NCBI GenBank assembly: GCA_902611475.1
Contig: CACLZW010000008.1
Span: 1-64,000, forward strand
Length of the DNA stretch: 64,000 bases
Origin: an uncultured Alphaproteobacteria bacterium
GTDB lineage: Bacteria; Pseudomonadota; Alphaproteobacteria; Rhodobacterales; Rhodobacteraceae
Direction of reading: 5' to 3'
Of the stretch, positions 52,589-62,336 are shown piece by piece. Both the position numbers and the translations under genes were made by a program. Below the pieces are notes generated by a model. That model did no database searches and was not told the origin of the DNA. It saw only the letters and a program-made list of their open reading frames with translations. Position 1 is the stretch's first letter. Every line of letters begins with the position of its first letter.

Positions 52589-55500
52589 TTATTCAGCTGC
52601 TGAAAGCTTTTGATTGGAGTGATCACCAGAGATGATCGCCCTAAGGTTTGATCTAATCTTATCGGATTTATCTATAGCCTGCTCTTTAACATGCCCGAAC
52701 CCTCTTATTTGTAATGGTAAAAGAGCCAAGTTGATACAAGCATCGTGATTATTTTCATTATAATATTCTATAATATAATCAACATCTCTTTCGTACTGAC
52801 TGATTAATCTTCTCTCTGTCAAACGTTCTTTTGTAAAATGGAAAGGGTCTAGCCAAGTACCACGTAAGTATTTGCCTTTTGCTAGTAGCTTCATTAATGT
52901 AAACATCCAAGGGCCAAACTCTTTTTTTATAAGATGTCCATTCTTGTCTCTCTTGGAGAACAGTGGAGGCGCCAAATTAAATCTCAATTCTTTATATTCT
53001 GAGAAACTATTTTTAACTTGGTTTTCCAAATATTCGGTATGTAGTCTAGCAACTTCATACTCGTCTTTATATGCAATCAGTTTATAGTAACCGCGAGCAA
53101 CAGAAGAGCCTAAGTTTTCATTTAAGTCCTTTACCTTATTACACAGCTGCTGATATTTTTTTACCAGTTTTTTACTTTGATAACCCTCAAGCCGCTTGGA
53201 TCTGTACGCTAGTATTGACTCAAAAGTATAATCAACCTGTTTAATATCCTTACCTTTAGTATCTTGGAAAAAATCGGGCTGATATACATAGTATCTCCCC
53301 AATTCAAAAGCTAATAGGTTTCCATCCACAGCGGCTCCATTCAACTTAATAGCCTCTAATAAACTTTCTCTCTTTAGAGGCAACAACTCGGACTGGTAAG
53401 CCATTCCCAGTAGTACGGTATTTGAAAATATAGTGTCTCCTAAATACTTTGATGAAATTTTATTTGCATCAATATACTGTACGCTATTAGGGCCTACTTT
53501 AGCATTAAGGGCTAATTTCATTCCATCTGATGGCAAAGAAAACTCAGTGTCACGAGTAAATTCACCTGTAATTGCTTCCGTTTCATTACAAACAACTTTA
53601 GATCTATCTCTTCTTAGAAGGGACAGTGTTTTATCACCAGCTGCCACTAAAAGATCACCACCAATCAAAGTGTGCGCTTCACCCGATGCTACTCTGACAA
53701 CACTAATATCCTCAGGATTTTCTGCTATTCTACAATGAATATGAACTGCTCCACCTTTCTGCGCAAGACCAGCCATTTCCATCACTCCAGCCCCTTTCCC
53801 TTCTATGTGTGATGCCATCCCCAACAATGCCCCTATAGTAACAACTCCAGTACCACCAATCCCAGTTACCACGATGTTGTATGTTTTATCAATGCTTGGA
53901 ACTGTTACGTCGGGAATGTCAGGTATTGTTAGCTGTTCAGTGGTACTTTTCTTTATCTCAGCTCCAATTACTGACACAAAACTTGGGCAGAATCCATTAA
54001 CACAAGAAAAATCTTTATTGCATGAGCTCTGGTCAATTTTTCGCTTTCGGCCGAGCTCTGTTTCCTCGGGAAGGATTGAAACACAATTGGATTTAATTCC
54101 ACAATCTCCACAGCCTTCACAAACTTCAGAGTTTATAAAAATTCTTTTGTTTGGATCAGGGAACATTCCTTTTTTCCTTCGGCGCCTTTTTTCAGCGGCA
54201 CATGTTTGGATATAAACAATTGCAGTTACACCCAAGGTTGAAGCTAGTTCCTCTTGTATTCGCATAAGTTCAGATCGAGGTACCATTTCGCAAAGGTTTC
54301 GATAGTCATTAAGGTCAAACTCTTCCTTTTCATCAAATACTCCTACTACTCGTTTAACACCTGCAGCATTCAACTCTTTTATTATTTCATCCGCGCTAAG
54401 ATCTCCTTCATGCGACTGTCCTCCCGTCATTGCAACGGCATCATTAAATAATATTTTGTAGGTTATATTGGCACTTGAGGCTACAGCTGCTCTGATTGCC
54501 AAAAGCCCAGAATGATTGTAGGTCCCATCACCAAGATTTTGAAACACGTGGTTTCTGTTTGAAAAGGGAGCCTGTCCTATCCAATTAATACCTTCTCCAC
54601 CCATATGCGTTGGCCCGTCTGTTGCTCTATCCATCCATATAGCCATTGTATGGCACCCAATCCCGGCATAAGCGATTGAGCCCTCTGGAACTTTTGTTGA
54701 ACTATTGTGAGGACAGCCTGAACAAAAGTAAGGTATTCTGTCAGGTGCAGGTGTATTGGCCTCACTTCTTGAGCCTATAGAAATCGAATTGAGTGCGTCT
54801 TCAAGCTTTTCTGATTTCGATGATCCTATTAACTTGTTAGCTATTGCTTTCCCAACGATAATGGGATCTAAGACACCATTTGAGGGCAGTAATAACTCAC
54901 CGTTGTCATCATGCTTCCCAATAATTTTTGGACTATTCACCATGCCATAAAGAGCTTCTTTAACTTGACTCTCTATAAGACCCCGCTTTTCTTCAACGAC
55001 CAAAATCTTATCAAGACCGTTAGCCCAATTTTTCACAAAACAATCATCAATCGGCCAAACCATTCCTAATTTCAAAGTAGTTAGTTTATATTTTTCTGCT
55101 TCCTCTCTATCTATACCTAAAAGGCTAAGAGCATGAACTGTGTCTAGCCAACTTTTTCCAGCAGAAATTATTCCAATTTTCTTTTCGGTAGGTGAATAGT
55201 CAACTCTATCTAGTTTGTTTGCTCTAGCAAAAAGCTTTGCTGCTCTAAGTTTTTTGTTATGCAACCTATCTTCTCTGGCTGGAGGTGTATCACCCAGTCT
55301 TATATTCAGTTCTTCATGGTCTTTATCTTCGGGGTCAACTATTTTTACTCTGTCATATGCAGCGTCAACGACTTCTGTAACTTCTATTGTGTCTTTCAAA
55401 CATTTAATTCCCACCCAAAGACCGGAATATCTACTTAGAGCCCACCCCTTAATACCAAAATCCAAAATATCTTGAACGCCGGCAGGTGAGAGAATGGGCA

Positions 55501-56008
55501 TCATAGCATCTACAAGCGCATACTCTGACTGGTGCAATTCTGTTGAGCTTTCTGCGGAATGATCATCACCCATTGCCACCAGCACTCCCCCATGCTTGGA
55601 TGTACCAGCTAAATTTGAATGTCTAAATACATCTCCACACCTATCAACACCTGGGCCTTTCCCATACCAAAGACCAAAAACCCCATCGTATTTTCCTTCA
55701 TTATGCAATTCAGTTTGCTGAGACCCCCAAATCGCTGTAGCGGCTAAATCCTCATTCAAACCATATTGAAATTTTATATTGTTTTCCTTGAGAAACTTTT
55801 CAGCCTTGGTAAAGGTCGCATCAACGCCGCCAAGTGGTGAGCCTCTATAGCCGGTTACTAAGCCCGCTGAATTTATGCCATTAAATTTATCACGAACAGC
55901 CTGATTGAGCATCAATCTAACAAGAGCCTGAGTACCTGAAGCTATTACTATCTTTTTATCAAGATCAAACCGATCATTTAGTGAGACTTTATTAACCGTC
56001 ATAACCAA
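52589..56008 (-). CDS. Indolepyruvate ferredoxin oxidoreductase, fused alpha/beta
   Basis: The 1139-residue fused oxidoreductase has the N-terminal IorA-type region (LVTGYRGSPLGGVD, AGTSKHGGVLVAMGDDHSAESS). The TPP part is GIGCHTMAIWMD...THMGGEGINWIGQAPF and NDAVAMTGGQSHEG. A ferredoxin-like cluster, CEGCGDCGIKSNC, lies near residue 630. The C-terminal IorB-type gamma domain is VTGIGGTGVVTIGALLG and MEMAGLAQKGGAVHIHCR. It oxidatively decarboxylates aryl or branched 2-oxo acids to acyl-CoA with ferredoxin. The start is ATG 56008 or 56002. Confidence 0.88.
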   Translation of the reverse strand: MVMTVNKVSLNDRFDLDKKIVIASGTQALVRLMLNQAVRDKFNGINSAGLVTGYRGSPLGGVDATFTKAEKFLKENNIKFQYGLNEDLAATAIWGSQQTELHNEGKYDGVFGLWYGKGPGVDRCGDVFRHSNLAGTSKHGGVLVAMGDDHSAESSTELHQSEYALVDAMMPILSPAGVQDILDFGIKGWALSRYSGLWVGIKCLKDTIEVTEVVDAAYDRVKIVDPEDKDHEELNIRLGDTPPAREDRLHNKKLRAAKLFARANKLDRVDYSPTEKKIGIISAGKSWLDTVHALSLLGIDREEAEKYKLTTLKLGMVWPIDDCFVKNWANGLDKILVVEEKRGLIESQVKEALYGMVNSPKIIGKHDDNGELLLPSNGVLDPIIVGKAIANKLIGSSKSEKLEDALNSISIGSRSEANTPAPDRIPYFCSGCPHNSSTKVPEGSIAYAGIGCHTMAIWMDRATDGPTHMGGEGINWIGQAPFSNRNHVFQNLGDGTYNHSGLLAIRAAVASSANITYKILFNDAVAMTGGQSHEGDLSADEIIKELNAAGVKRVVGVFDEKEEFDLNDYRNLCEMVPRSELMRIQEELASTLGVTAIVYIQTCAAEKRRRRKKGMFPDPNKRIFINSEVCEGCGDCGIKSNCVSILPEETELGRKRKIDQSSCNKDFSCVNGFCPSFVSVIGAEIKKSTTEQLTIPDIPDVTVPSIDKTYNIVVTGIGGTGVVTIGALLGMASHIEGKGAGVMEMAGLAQKGGAVHIHCRIAENPEDISVVRVASGEAHTLIGGDLLVAAGDKTLSLLRRDRSKVVCNETEAITGEFTRDTEFSLPSDGMKLALNAKVGPNSVQYIDANKISSKYLGDTIFSNTVLLGMAYQSELLPLKRESLLEAIKLNGAAVDGNLLAFELGRYYVYQPDFFQDTKGKDIKQVDYTFESILAYRSKRLEGYQSKKLVKKYQQLCNKVKDLNENLGSSVARGYYKLIAYKDEYEVARLHTEYLENQVKNSFSEYKELRFNLAPPLFSKRDKNGHLIKKEFGPWMFTLMKLLAKGKYLRGTWLDPFHFTKERLTERRLISQYERDVDYIIEYYNENNHDACINLALLPLQIRGFGHVKEQAIDKSDKIRSNLRAIISGDHSNQKLSAAE

Positions 56009-56114
56009 TCTTTTAACATTTGTATTAATTTATATAGTTTATCAGATTTAATCATTATATAAAAGTATTGAATGTTTAATGAGAATTAATGCAAATTTTG
56101 AATTTGGCAAGATA

Positions 56115-57002
56115 ATGGATTGGGACAGGTTAAGAATTTTTTTGTTGGTTGCGAACGAAGGTAGCCTAACAGATGCGAGTAAGCGTCTAAACTTATCCCA
56201 ATCATCTATAAGCAGGCAAATAAAGAAACTAGAAGATAGCTTAAAAGTAGTTTTGTTTCACAGACACCCAAGGGGTTTACTCCTTACTGAACAGGGGGAA
56301 TTGCTGTTCAAGTCTGCAAACAAGATATATTTAGAGATAAATTCAACATTGGCAAAAATTAATGATAGCAAAGAGACTGCTTTTGGAGAGCTTAAAGTTA
56401 CAACCACTACTGGCTTTGGTACTCTTTGGCTAGCTCCAAGATTAAAAAAGCTGTATGAACGACATCCAAATATTCAAATCAACTTAATGTTAGAAGAAAA
56501 ACTTCTAAATCTATCTATGAGAGAGGCAGATGTTGCAATAAGGCTCCAATCACCTAGTCAAGCTGACCTAATCCAAAGAAAGCTGATAAGTGTAAGGATA
56601 AAATTTTTTTCTACTAAAAATTATCTAGAATCAAATGGTTCGCCATCTACGATTGAAGATCTTGCAAAAAAGCATCGTTTAATTTGCTACTCTCCCAATT
56701 CGGCTCAAATTACAGCGGGGCAAAAGTGGATTGCACCGTTTCTTGACAAACAAAACTTTTCTTTACTATTTCTTAATAATTATTACGGAATATTTAGAGC
56801 AGTTAGAAATGGACTTGGCATTGGTACACTACCTGATTATTTAGCTAGTGATTTTCCTGAATTGGTACAAGTGCTACCAGAATTTCAATCAGACATGGTG
56901 CCCGTACACATTGCCTACCCCCAAGAATTAAAAAAATCAAAACGTGTAGAAGCATTCAAAGATTTTATTATTGATGAGCTTTCAGGAAATCGAAATGCTT
57001 GA
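56115..57002 (+). CDS. LysR-family transcriptional regulator
   Basis: I prefer the ATG at 56115 (MDWDRLRIFLLVANEGSLTDASKRL), 295 residues and typical; an earlier ATG at 56079 adds 12 residues. The N-terminal winged helix-turn-helix has NLSQSSISRQIKKLEDSLKVVLFHR. The effector domain follows from ~90 (ELKVTTTTGFGTLWLAPRL). It is divergent from the indolepyruvate oxidoreductase gene, which it may regulate. Confidence 0.88.
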   Translation: MDWDRLRIFLLVANEGSLTDASKRLNLSQSSISRQIKKLEDSLKVVLFHRHPRGLLLTEQGELLFKSANKIYLEINSTLAKINDSKETAFGELKVTTTTGFGTLWLAPRLKKLYERHPNIQINLMLEEKLLNLSMREADVAIRLQSPSQADLIQRKLISVRIKFFSTKNYLESNGSPSTIEDLAKKHRLICYSPNSAQITAGQKWIAPFLDKQNFSLLFLNNYYGIFRAVRNGLGIGTLPDYLASDFPELVQVLPEFQSDMVPVHIAYPQELKKSKRVEAFKDFIIDELSGNRNA

Positions 57003-57080
57003 TCGACATTTTAAAAAAAATATGATGATATCTATAGTCATGTAACACCTATTTTTTATATAAAATACTAGTGCGCTATC

Positions 57081-57839
57081 ATGAAACTAAATGAAATACT
57101 CGAAGACATATCTATTGCTATAGTAGTTTTAACACGGGTACCAATTAATAGCATTTTGTCAATCAATCAAAATATTGAGCTCCATAGAGGCCAATGGGCT
57201 TATCCTATTGTAGGAGCCTCGATCGGGCTTATTTTATTTCTGCTTATATGTCTTTTTGAAGGCATAGGTATCCCTCGTCAGATATCTTTACTGATTTCTT
57301 TGTCTTTGGGGATATTGCTAACGGGCGCTTTGCATGAGGACGGAGTTGCAGATTTCTTTGATAGTTTAGCAGGTAGAGACTACACCACCAGACAAAAGAT
57401 ATTAAAGGACAGTAGACTTGGCACTTATGGTGTATTGGCACTAATTATAGTGTTCATGCTGAAATTTTTACTTATCTTGGGATTAGAATCTCGCCTTGCA
57501 TTAGCTTGTGGCCTAATCGCATGCTCAAGTCTGAGTAGGTTCTCAATTTTACTTTTGGTAAACTACAGTAATCTGTCTAAACGGGCTGGCATAACAAAAC
57601 ATCTTAAAAAAGTTAATAACAAAACGATTTTACTATGCGGGATTTTTTGTATCATTTGGATTATACCTGCTGGATTGCCTGCAATTATTTCTACGATTAT
57701 ATTTGGTTACGCATATGTTTACCTTTTTATAAGGTTTATTATTCCGTTAAATAAGGGGCTAAGCGGCGATATATTGGGTGTATGTGTAGTTTTTGTAGAG
57801 ATTTTTTCTCTCGTCGTCATTTCAACCTCATTTAATTAA
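57081..57839 (+). CDS. cobS: Adenosylcobinamide-GDP ribazoletransferase
   Basis: The 252-residue integral membrane enzyme has the metal-binding motif ALHEDGVADFFDSLAGRDYTTRQKILKDSRLGTYG, characteristic of CobS, plus five to six hydrophobic segments. It joins adenosylcobinamide-GDP to alpha-ribazole, the last assembly step of cobalamin. No other cob genes are nearby in the window and the leader (78 bases) is too short for a cobalamin riboswitch. Confidence 0.9.
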   Translation: MKLNEILEDISIAIVVLTRVPINSILSINQNIELHRGQWAYPIVGASIGLILFLLICLFEGIGIPRQISLLISLSLGILLTGALHEDGVADFFDSLAGRDYTTRQKILKDSRLGTYGVLALIIVFMLKFLLILGLESRLALACGLIACSSLSRFSILLLVNYSNLSKRAGITKHLKKVNNKTILLCGIFCIIWIIPAGLPAIISTIIFGYAYVYLFIRFIIPLNKGLSGDILGVCVVFVEIFSLVVISTSFN

Positions 57840-57850
57840 AGTTTTCTTTG

Positions 57851-58474
57851 ATGGAGAACTTTGTTTTCGGCTTTTATTTGGGGATGAGTTTGATTTTGGC
57901 AGTGGGGCCCCAAAATATCTTTGTGATTGAGCAAGGGCTAAAAAGAAATCATATATTTTTGGTTTGCTTAATTTGTTCTGTATCTGATTTTATATTTATA
58001 GCTATTGGCACAGCTGCTTTTTATTATTTTTCAAAAACAAATCCGATAGTAGAACTAACACTTAATTTGTTACTAATTATTTTTATTTTTAATTTTATCT
58101 GGAATAAACTTAATTACTCTTCCCATTTATATTCATTCAATGAGCCATATAGTGAGGAATATATTGGTAAAGTGGTTTTTAAAACACTGGCTTTCACTTA
58201 CCTTAACCCACACGTTTATTCGGATACCATTTTTATAATTGGTGGTTTTTCAAGAGAGTTAATGTTCTATGAAAAAATTTTCTTTGTATTTGGGGCATCC
58301 ACTGCATCATTTATTTATTTTTTTTCTCTTGGATATGCATCATCTTACTTTGCAAATTTTATAAATTACCGAAGAGGCTGGCGCCTGATTAACTTAATAG
58401 TGATTTCTAGTATGTTATTTCTATCGATCTTTATATCTCTAAAGATATTTATAATAATTAGATCGATAATCTAA
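57851..58474 (+). CDS. LysE/ArgO-family amino acid exporter
   Basis: From the ATG at 57851 the product is 207 residues with about six membrane helices. The family signature MSLILAVGPQNIFVIEQGLKRNH is near the N-terminus, and FTYLNPHVYSDTIFIIGGF contains the conserved NP motif. The family exports basic amino acids such as lysine or arginine. Its last four bases overlap the convergent HAD phosphatase gene. Confidence 0.85.
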   Translation: MENFVFGFYLGMSLILAVGPQNIFVIEQGLKRNHIFLVCLICSVSDFIFIAIGTAAFYYFSKTNPIVELTLNLLLIIFIFNFIWNKLNYSSHLYSFNEPYSEEYIGKVVFKTLAFTYLNPHVYSDTIFIIGGFSRELMFYEKIFFVFGASTASFIYFFSLGYASSYFANFINYRRGWRLINLIVISSMLFLSIFISLKIFIIIRSII

Positions 58475-59184
58475 AGTGCTAGTCTTCTCCGCAAACTCTT
58501 TGGGAATTGTTCCAATAAAAAACTTGTCAGAAAATAATCTGCTTCGTCAAAATTATCTTCCGCGCTGTACTGACTCGGGTTAACTGCAGTCTTGATATTG
58601 GCTCTCTTTGCAGAAACAAGACCTATCCTACTATCTTCAAATGCTAGACACTGCTCTGGCATTAGGTTCATTTCTGCTAATACCAATTTATATAAATCTG
58701 GATTGGGCTTTTTTTTTTGAACTAAATCTCCGGTTGATATAAAAGAAAAAACATCTTCTGGGTTTTCATTCAAACAAGACTTAAGTAACAAAGCCACATT
58801 ATCACGACTTGTTGACGTGGAAATAGCTAGTTCCTTTTTATTATATTTTGCTATTTCCAACAATTTCCTTATTCCTGGTCTCAATTGTACACAGCCTTTA
58901 GCTACTGATTGCGAATAAAATTTGGTTTTTTGAAGATGAATATCTTCAATATCTTTACTACTTATTTTTTTTGAATTTGATGAAAAACTTTTATTATAAA
59001 ATTCAATTCTTTCTTTTCCTCCTGCTATTTGAAGTAATTTTTTGTAAATAGGTTGGTCCCAATGCCAATTCAGTTTGATTGAGTTAAAAGCTTTGTTAAA
59101 CGCTTTTCTATGTGCCTCTTCTGTTTCAGCTAGAGTTCCGTCGAAGTCAAAGATGAGACACTGAATCTCTATTCTGTCAGACAA
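58471..59184 (-). CDS. HAD-family phosphatase, CbbY/Gph-like
   Basis: The 237-residue product has motif I FDFDGTLAETEEAH with the nucleophile Asp. A helical cap (~20-85) is followed by the motif II serine/threonine region STSTSRDNV, motif III lysine in KKKPNPDLYK and motif IV CLAFEDSRIG. Cap type C1 fits the CbbY/phosphoglycolate phosphatase branch. The substrate is not determined. Confidence 0.82.
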   Translation of the reverse strand: MSDRIEIQCLIFDFDGTLAETEEAHRKAFNKAFNSIKLNWHWDQPIYKKLLQIAGGKERIEFYNKSFSSNSKKISSKDIEDIHLQKTKFYSQSVAKGCVQLRPGIRKLLEIAKYNKKELAISTSTSRDNVALLLKSCLNENPEDVFSFISTGDLVQKKKPNPDLYKLVLAEMNLMPEQCLAFEDSRIGLVSAKRANIKTAVNPSQYSAEDNFDEADYFLTSFLLEQFPKSLRRRLAL

Positions 59185-59270
59185 TATGCCCTCGTTCTAT
59201 TTTTCATATCACATCCATTATCAGGATTAGTATTAAAGTCATCTTTTGACCAAGCTTTTCATAATTAATG

Positions 59271-60527
59271 TTAGTTATTTATCAGAGATAATAACGCTTC
59301 AGTAAGAGAGTTTATATCTTTTTTAAGCTTTGTTTTAAGTTCTTCAATGCCATCAGAAATTGGTATTTGGTTTTTTCTACGTAAAATTTTAAATAACTCC
59401 TGTCCACTATTTATCTGATGAGCCAATTTTAGCTTTTTCAATAATTTGAAGTCATCTTTAAATTTCAAGTGTCTCGGTCCAAAAGTAATTACACAATCCA
59501 AATGCAAAGCTTCCCAAGGATTTTTACCTTCCACATTGCTAAACGTTCCTCCGATCAATGCAACTTCTGAAGCCTTATACCATAAACCAAGTTCCCCTAT
59601 GCTATCTACTATGAAAATATCAGTCTTTCCATCAGGCGTCTCGCCTTTGCTGTAGACCTTTACTTCAAAATCTTTCAACAAGTTCAAAATTTCGTGTAAT
59701 CTTTCAGGAAACCTCGGAACTAAAACCAGCAACTTTCTAACATTTCGTTCTATCAATAATTTCTGGGTGTAAATTGCTAATTGTTCATCCTCTAGAAAGC
59801 TTGATCCTACGACCCAAACACTCTTGTTGGAAATTGCTCTTTTGATTAATTTTAGGTTTTTTTTATCAAACAAAAGAGGGGGGCAATGAGGTTTTAAAGA
59901 TCCATCTGTACGAATATTGCATGAAGCGCCTAGTCTCTGATAGAAACTCTTAGAAGATTTATCTTGAGTTGAAATGAATTCAAAATTTTTGTAAATAACT
60001 CGATGAAGAGGCTTTATTTTTATCCTGCGATTAAATGAATCCCCTCTTATTTTTCCATTAACTAGGACTTGTTTAATGCCAAAATTAGATGCTAGACAAG
60101 ATAATCCTGGCCAAACGTCCTGCTCTGACCATATCACCAAATCGGGCTTCCAGTGGCGTAAAAACCGATTGCCAAAAATTTTAACGTCATATGGAAGAAA
60201 CTGATGAATAGTCTTTGGTGGACAGTTTTTCTCGAACACGTCTGCTGACAAAACTGTAGACGATGTCACCAAAAAATTAAGATTGCTTTCTTTCTTATGT
60301 AGTTCCAGTATTAACCCCCTTAGTGCCAATACTTCCCCCAACCCTACAGCATGAAGCCAAACTAGTTTTCCTGAAGGTCTTTCAACACTTGGTTCACCAA
60401 GTTTCTCTTTCCATCTAGTTGAATGCTCTTTACCTCTCTTTATCCGCCATTTGATAACAAGTTTGCTAAAAGGAAAAAAAAGTAAAGTAAAGCAACGATA
60501 TAAACTTAAATATAATTGATCTATCAT
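59271..60527 (-). CDS. waaA: 3-deoxy-D-manno-octulosonic acid (Kdo) transferase
   Basis: The 418-residue GT-B enzyme has an N-terminal membrane anchor. VWLHAVGLGEVLALRGLI contains the catalytic-base region, and WSEQDVWPGL is present. The CMP-Kdo-binding C-terminal half has SSFLEDEQLAIYT and ALIGGTFSNVEGKNPWEAL. It adds Kdo to lipid A. It belongs to the minus-strand LPS cluster with kdsB and kdsD. Confidence 0.92.
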   Translation of the reverse strand: MIDQLYLSLYRCFTLLFFPFSKLVIKWRIKRGKEHSTRWKEKLGEPSVERPSGKLVWLHAVGLGEVLALRGLILELHKKESNLNFLVTSSTVLSADVFEKNCPPKTIHQFLPYDVKIFGNRFLRHWKPDLVIWSEQDVWPGLSCLASNFGIKQVLVNGKIRGDSFNRRIKIKPLHRVIYKNFEFISTQDKSSKSFYQRLGASCNIRTDGSLKPHCPPLLFDKKNLKLIKRAISNKSVWVVGSSFLEDEQLAIYTQKLLIERNVRKLLVLVPRFPERLHEILNLLKDFEVKVYSKGETPDGKTDIFIVDSIGELGLWYKASEVALIGGTFSNVEGKNPWEALHLDCVITFGPRHLKFKDDFKLLKKLKLAHQINSGQELFKILRRKNQIPISDGIEELKTKLKKDINSLTEALLSLINN

Positions 60528-60550
60528 TCGAAAAAATTGTATAATTAAAT

Positions 60551-61510
60551 CTAAGCTTGATTATCGTTCGCAAGATCTTCACGTCTTAAAAATGACTCCA
60601 AAATCATTTTAGGCTCCTTGCCATATGAAAAGTATCTTTCTTTAATCGTTCCCGGTATTTTTTTGAAAATCTTAAATAAGCCTCCATTTAAAATGTACTC
60701 TTTAAGGTTTTTATATTTTAAACGAGAATTGGCTAAACTGACAGCAGAGGGATTATACTGAGAAGGTTTTTTGAACTTCTTTACATTAGTCTTTTCACAG
60801 ACTAGAAAAATAACGTCTTCATTTTCAACATACTCGACTGAAAAGTTATCTTTTAACAAGCCTATTAAAGATAAGCTCGTAAAATAACAAATGTGAGCTT
60901 TAAAAAAATGATTGAAAGGGGAAGTGGCTTTTGACTCGAGGTTTGGTACCTCTATAACAAACAATCCCCCTACTTTAAGTATTTGATGCACTTTTCTAAT
61001 TACTTTCAATGGATTTGGCAAATGTTCTAAAACATGAAACATAGTGACTATTTGGTACAATTGTGTGCCTTCCAACTGAGAAATTTGTTTCGGTTCTACA
61101 TTAATTGAGTAATGATTTTTTCCAAATTCTAGGTAACCACTACTTGGGTCAATCCCGAAGGCATCAGCACCCATGCGAGAAGCAAGATAAGTGAACTCTC
61201 CTCCACCAGATCCAATATCTAGTAATTTTGTATTTTCCTTTATAAAAGGTGCGATTTTTTTCAGCCGAGATATTGCTTGCGCTCCCGCTCTGTAAACATG
61301 TTTTGGACTAGGTCTGTCCTGCTTTCTGTACTCAACCCTGTATTTCGACTTGTAAAACTCAAAAAGATCCATTTCATTCGGCACATCTTTAAGCTGAACC
61401 AATCCGCAATTTTGGCAACAAGCAATCGAAATTAAATCTCCTACTTTTGCATCTTGCATTGTGTGATTTATACTTTTATCGCTATTACATGCAATACAAT
61501 GAAAACCCAT
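60551..61510 (-). CDS. SAM-dependent methyltransferase with N-terminal zinc ribbon
   Basis: The 319-residue product has two CxxC pairs (FHCIACN and CCQNCG), likely zinc-binding. The class I methyltransferase motif is LLDIGSGGGEFTYLASRMGADAFGID, with a motif-III-like LPNPLKVIRKVHQILKVGGLFVIEVPN. This architecture is common in sugar or LPS/O-antigen methyltransferases. It starts 24 bases from waaA's start side and may share its transcript. The substrate is unknown. Confidence 0.75.
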   Translation of the reverse strand: MGFHCIACNSDKSINHTMQDAKVGDLISIACCQNCGLVQLKDVPNEMDLFEFYKSKYRVEYRKQDRPSPKHVYRAGAQAISRLKKIAPFIKENTKLLDIGSGGGEFTYLASRMGADAFGIDPSSGYLEFGKNHYSINVEPKQISQLEGTQLYQIVTMFHVLEHLPNPLKVIRKVHQILKVGGLFVIEVPNLESKATSPFNHFFKAHICYFTSLSLIGLLKDNFSVEYVENEDVIFLVCEKTNVKKFKKPSQYNPSAVSLANSRLKYKNLKEYILNGGLFKIFKKIPGTIKERYFSYGKEPKMILESFLRREDLANDNQA

Positions 61511-61632
61511 AATTCAGTTTTCCCTTTTTAAGTAATCAGTCTACTGCTATCACCAAAGCAGTGGAACTGCAATAACGAGCCATAATTTTCACTTGAAATT
61601 TTAAATCGGTAAATCATGTACATTAAGCATTC

Positions 61633-62319
61633 TTAGAGCTGTTTGCAAAATGTCATAGATTCAAACTCTTTTCTCCATTCATCCGAAAACTCAGTATTTG
61701 AATAATCATCAAAGTACGGTCCCCCTAAAGTCCAGTGCAGGACCTTTATATCTTCCGAAGGGTTATCGTATTCGCCTACCAACCAATTCCACTTAACAGA
61801 AAGCTCTCCTATTTCTTTGTCTTTCAACCAAAGAAATCTATGAAGCGTTGCCGCATCGGCGCGCCCGATGAACTCAGGATTTACTGCATTATTTGATGGA
61901 TGAGCGCAATTCCAAACTATAAAGGAGGACCAGTTTTTTCTAGGATAACTATATTGTTTATTTCCAAGATATTTCACCTTAACCTTTGACTCGTAATCAT
62001 GCTTAACCACAGACACTGCGTGGTTCTCATCTATATCATTTAACACCGTACTTATGTCTCCCAAAGCTAGCATGTCACAATCCATGTAAACGCCAAACCC
62101 CTCATAGTTGCACAGATAAGGGACTAGAAATCTAGAAAAAGAAAATTCGTTTGATTGACGCTGATCATGCTGTCTAGAATATAGGTTTCTCAAATTTCGC
62201 AAATTAATTGGCACAATTGAAATAGGCTCAGAACTTCTTTCTAGTAGAGAGTGACTAAGTACATGAAATGCCACAGCCTCCTTGGGATCGTAACCAATAA
62301 ATATTTTAAGTGTTTTCAT
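61633..62319 (-). CDS. Glycosyltransferase, GT8-like
   Basis: The 228-residue GT-A protein starts KIFIGYDPKEAVAFHVLSHSLL. The nucleotide-sugar metal motif is in GVYMDCDMLALGDIS (DxD), followed by a VKWNWLVGEYD segment and LHWTLGGPYFDDY, containing a histidine typical of GT8-like metal ligands. It probably adds a sugar to the LPS core, given its place between kdsB and the methyltransferase. Confidence 0.72.
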   Translation of the reverse strand: MKTLKIFIGYDPKEAVAFHVLSHSLLERSSEPISIVPINLRNLRNLYSRQHDQRQSNEFSFSRFLVPYLCNYEGFGVYMDCDMLALGDISTVLNDIDENHAVSVVKHDYESKVKVKYLGNKQYSYPRKNWSSFIVWNCAHPSNNAVNPEFIGRADAATLHRFLWLKDKEIGELSVKWNWLVGEYDNPSEDIKVLHWTLGGPYFDDYSNTEFSDEWRKEFESMTFCKQL

Positions 62320-62336
62320 TTTTCTTCCTATTTAAT

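Noticed and set aside
57003-57080. Cobalamin riboswitch upstream of cobS
   Set aside because: The leader is only 78 bases and I see no B12-box-like element.
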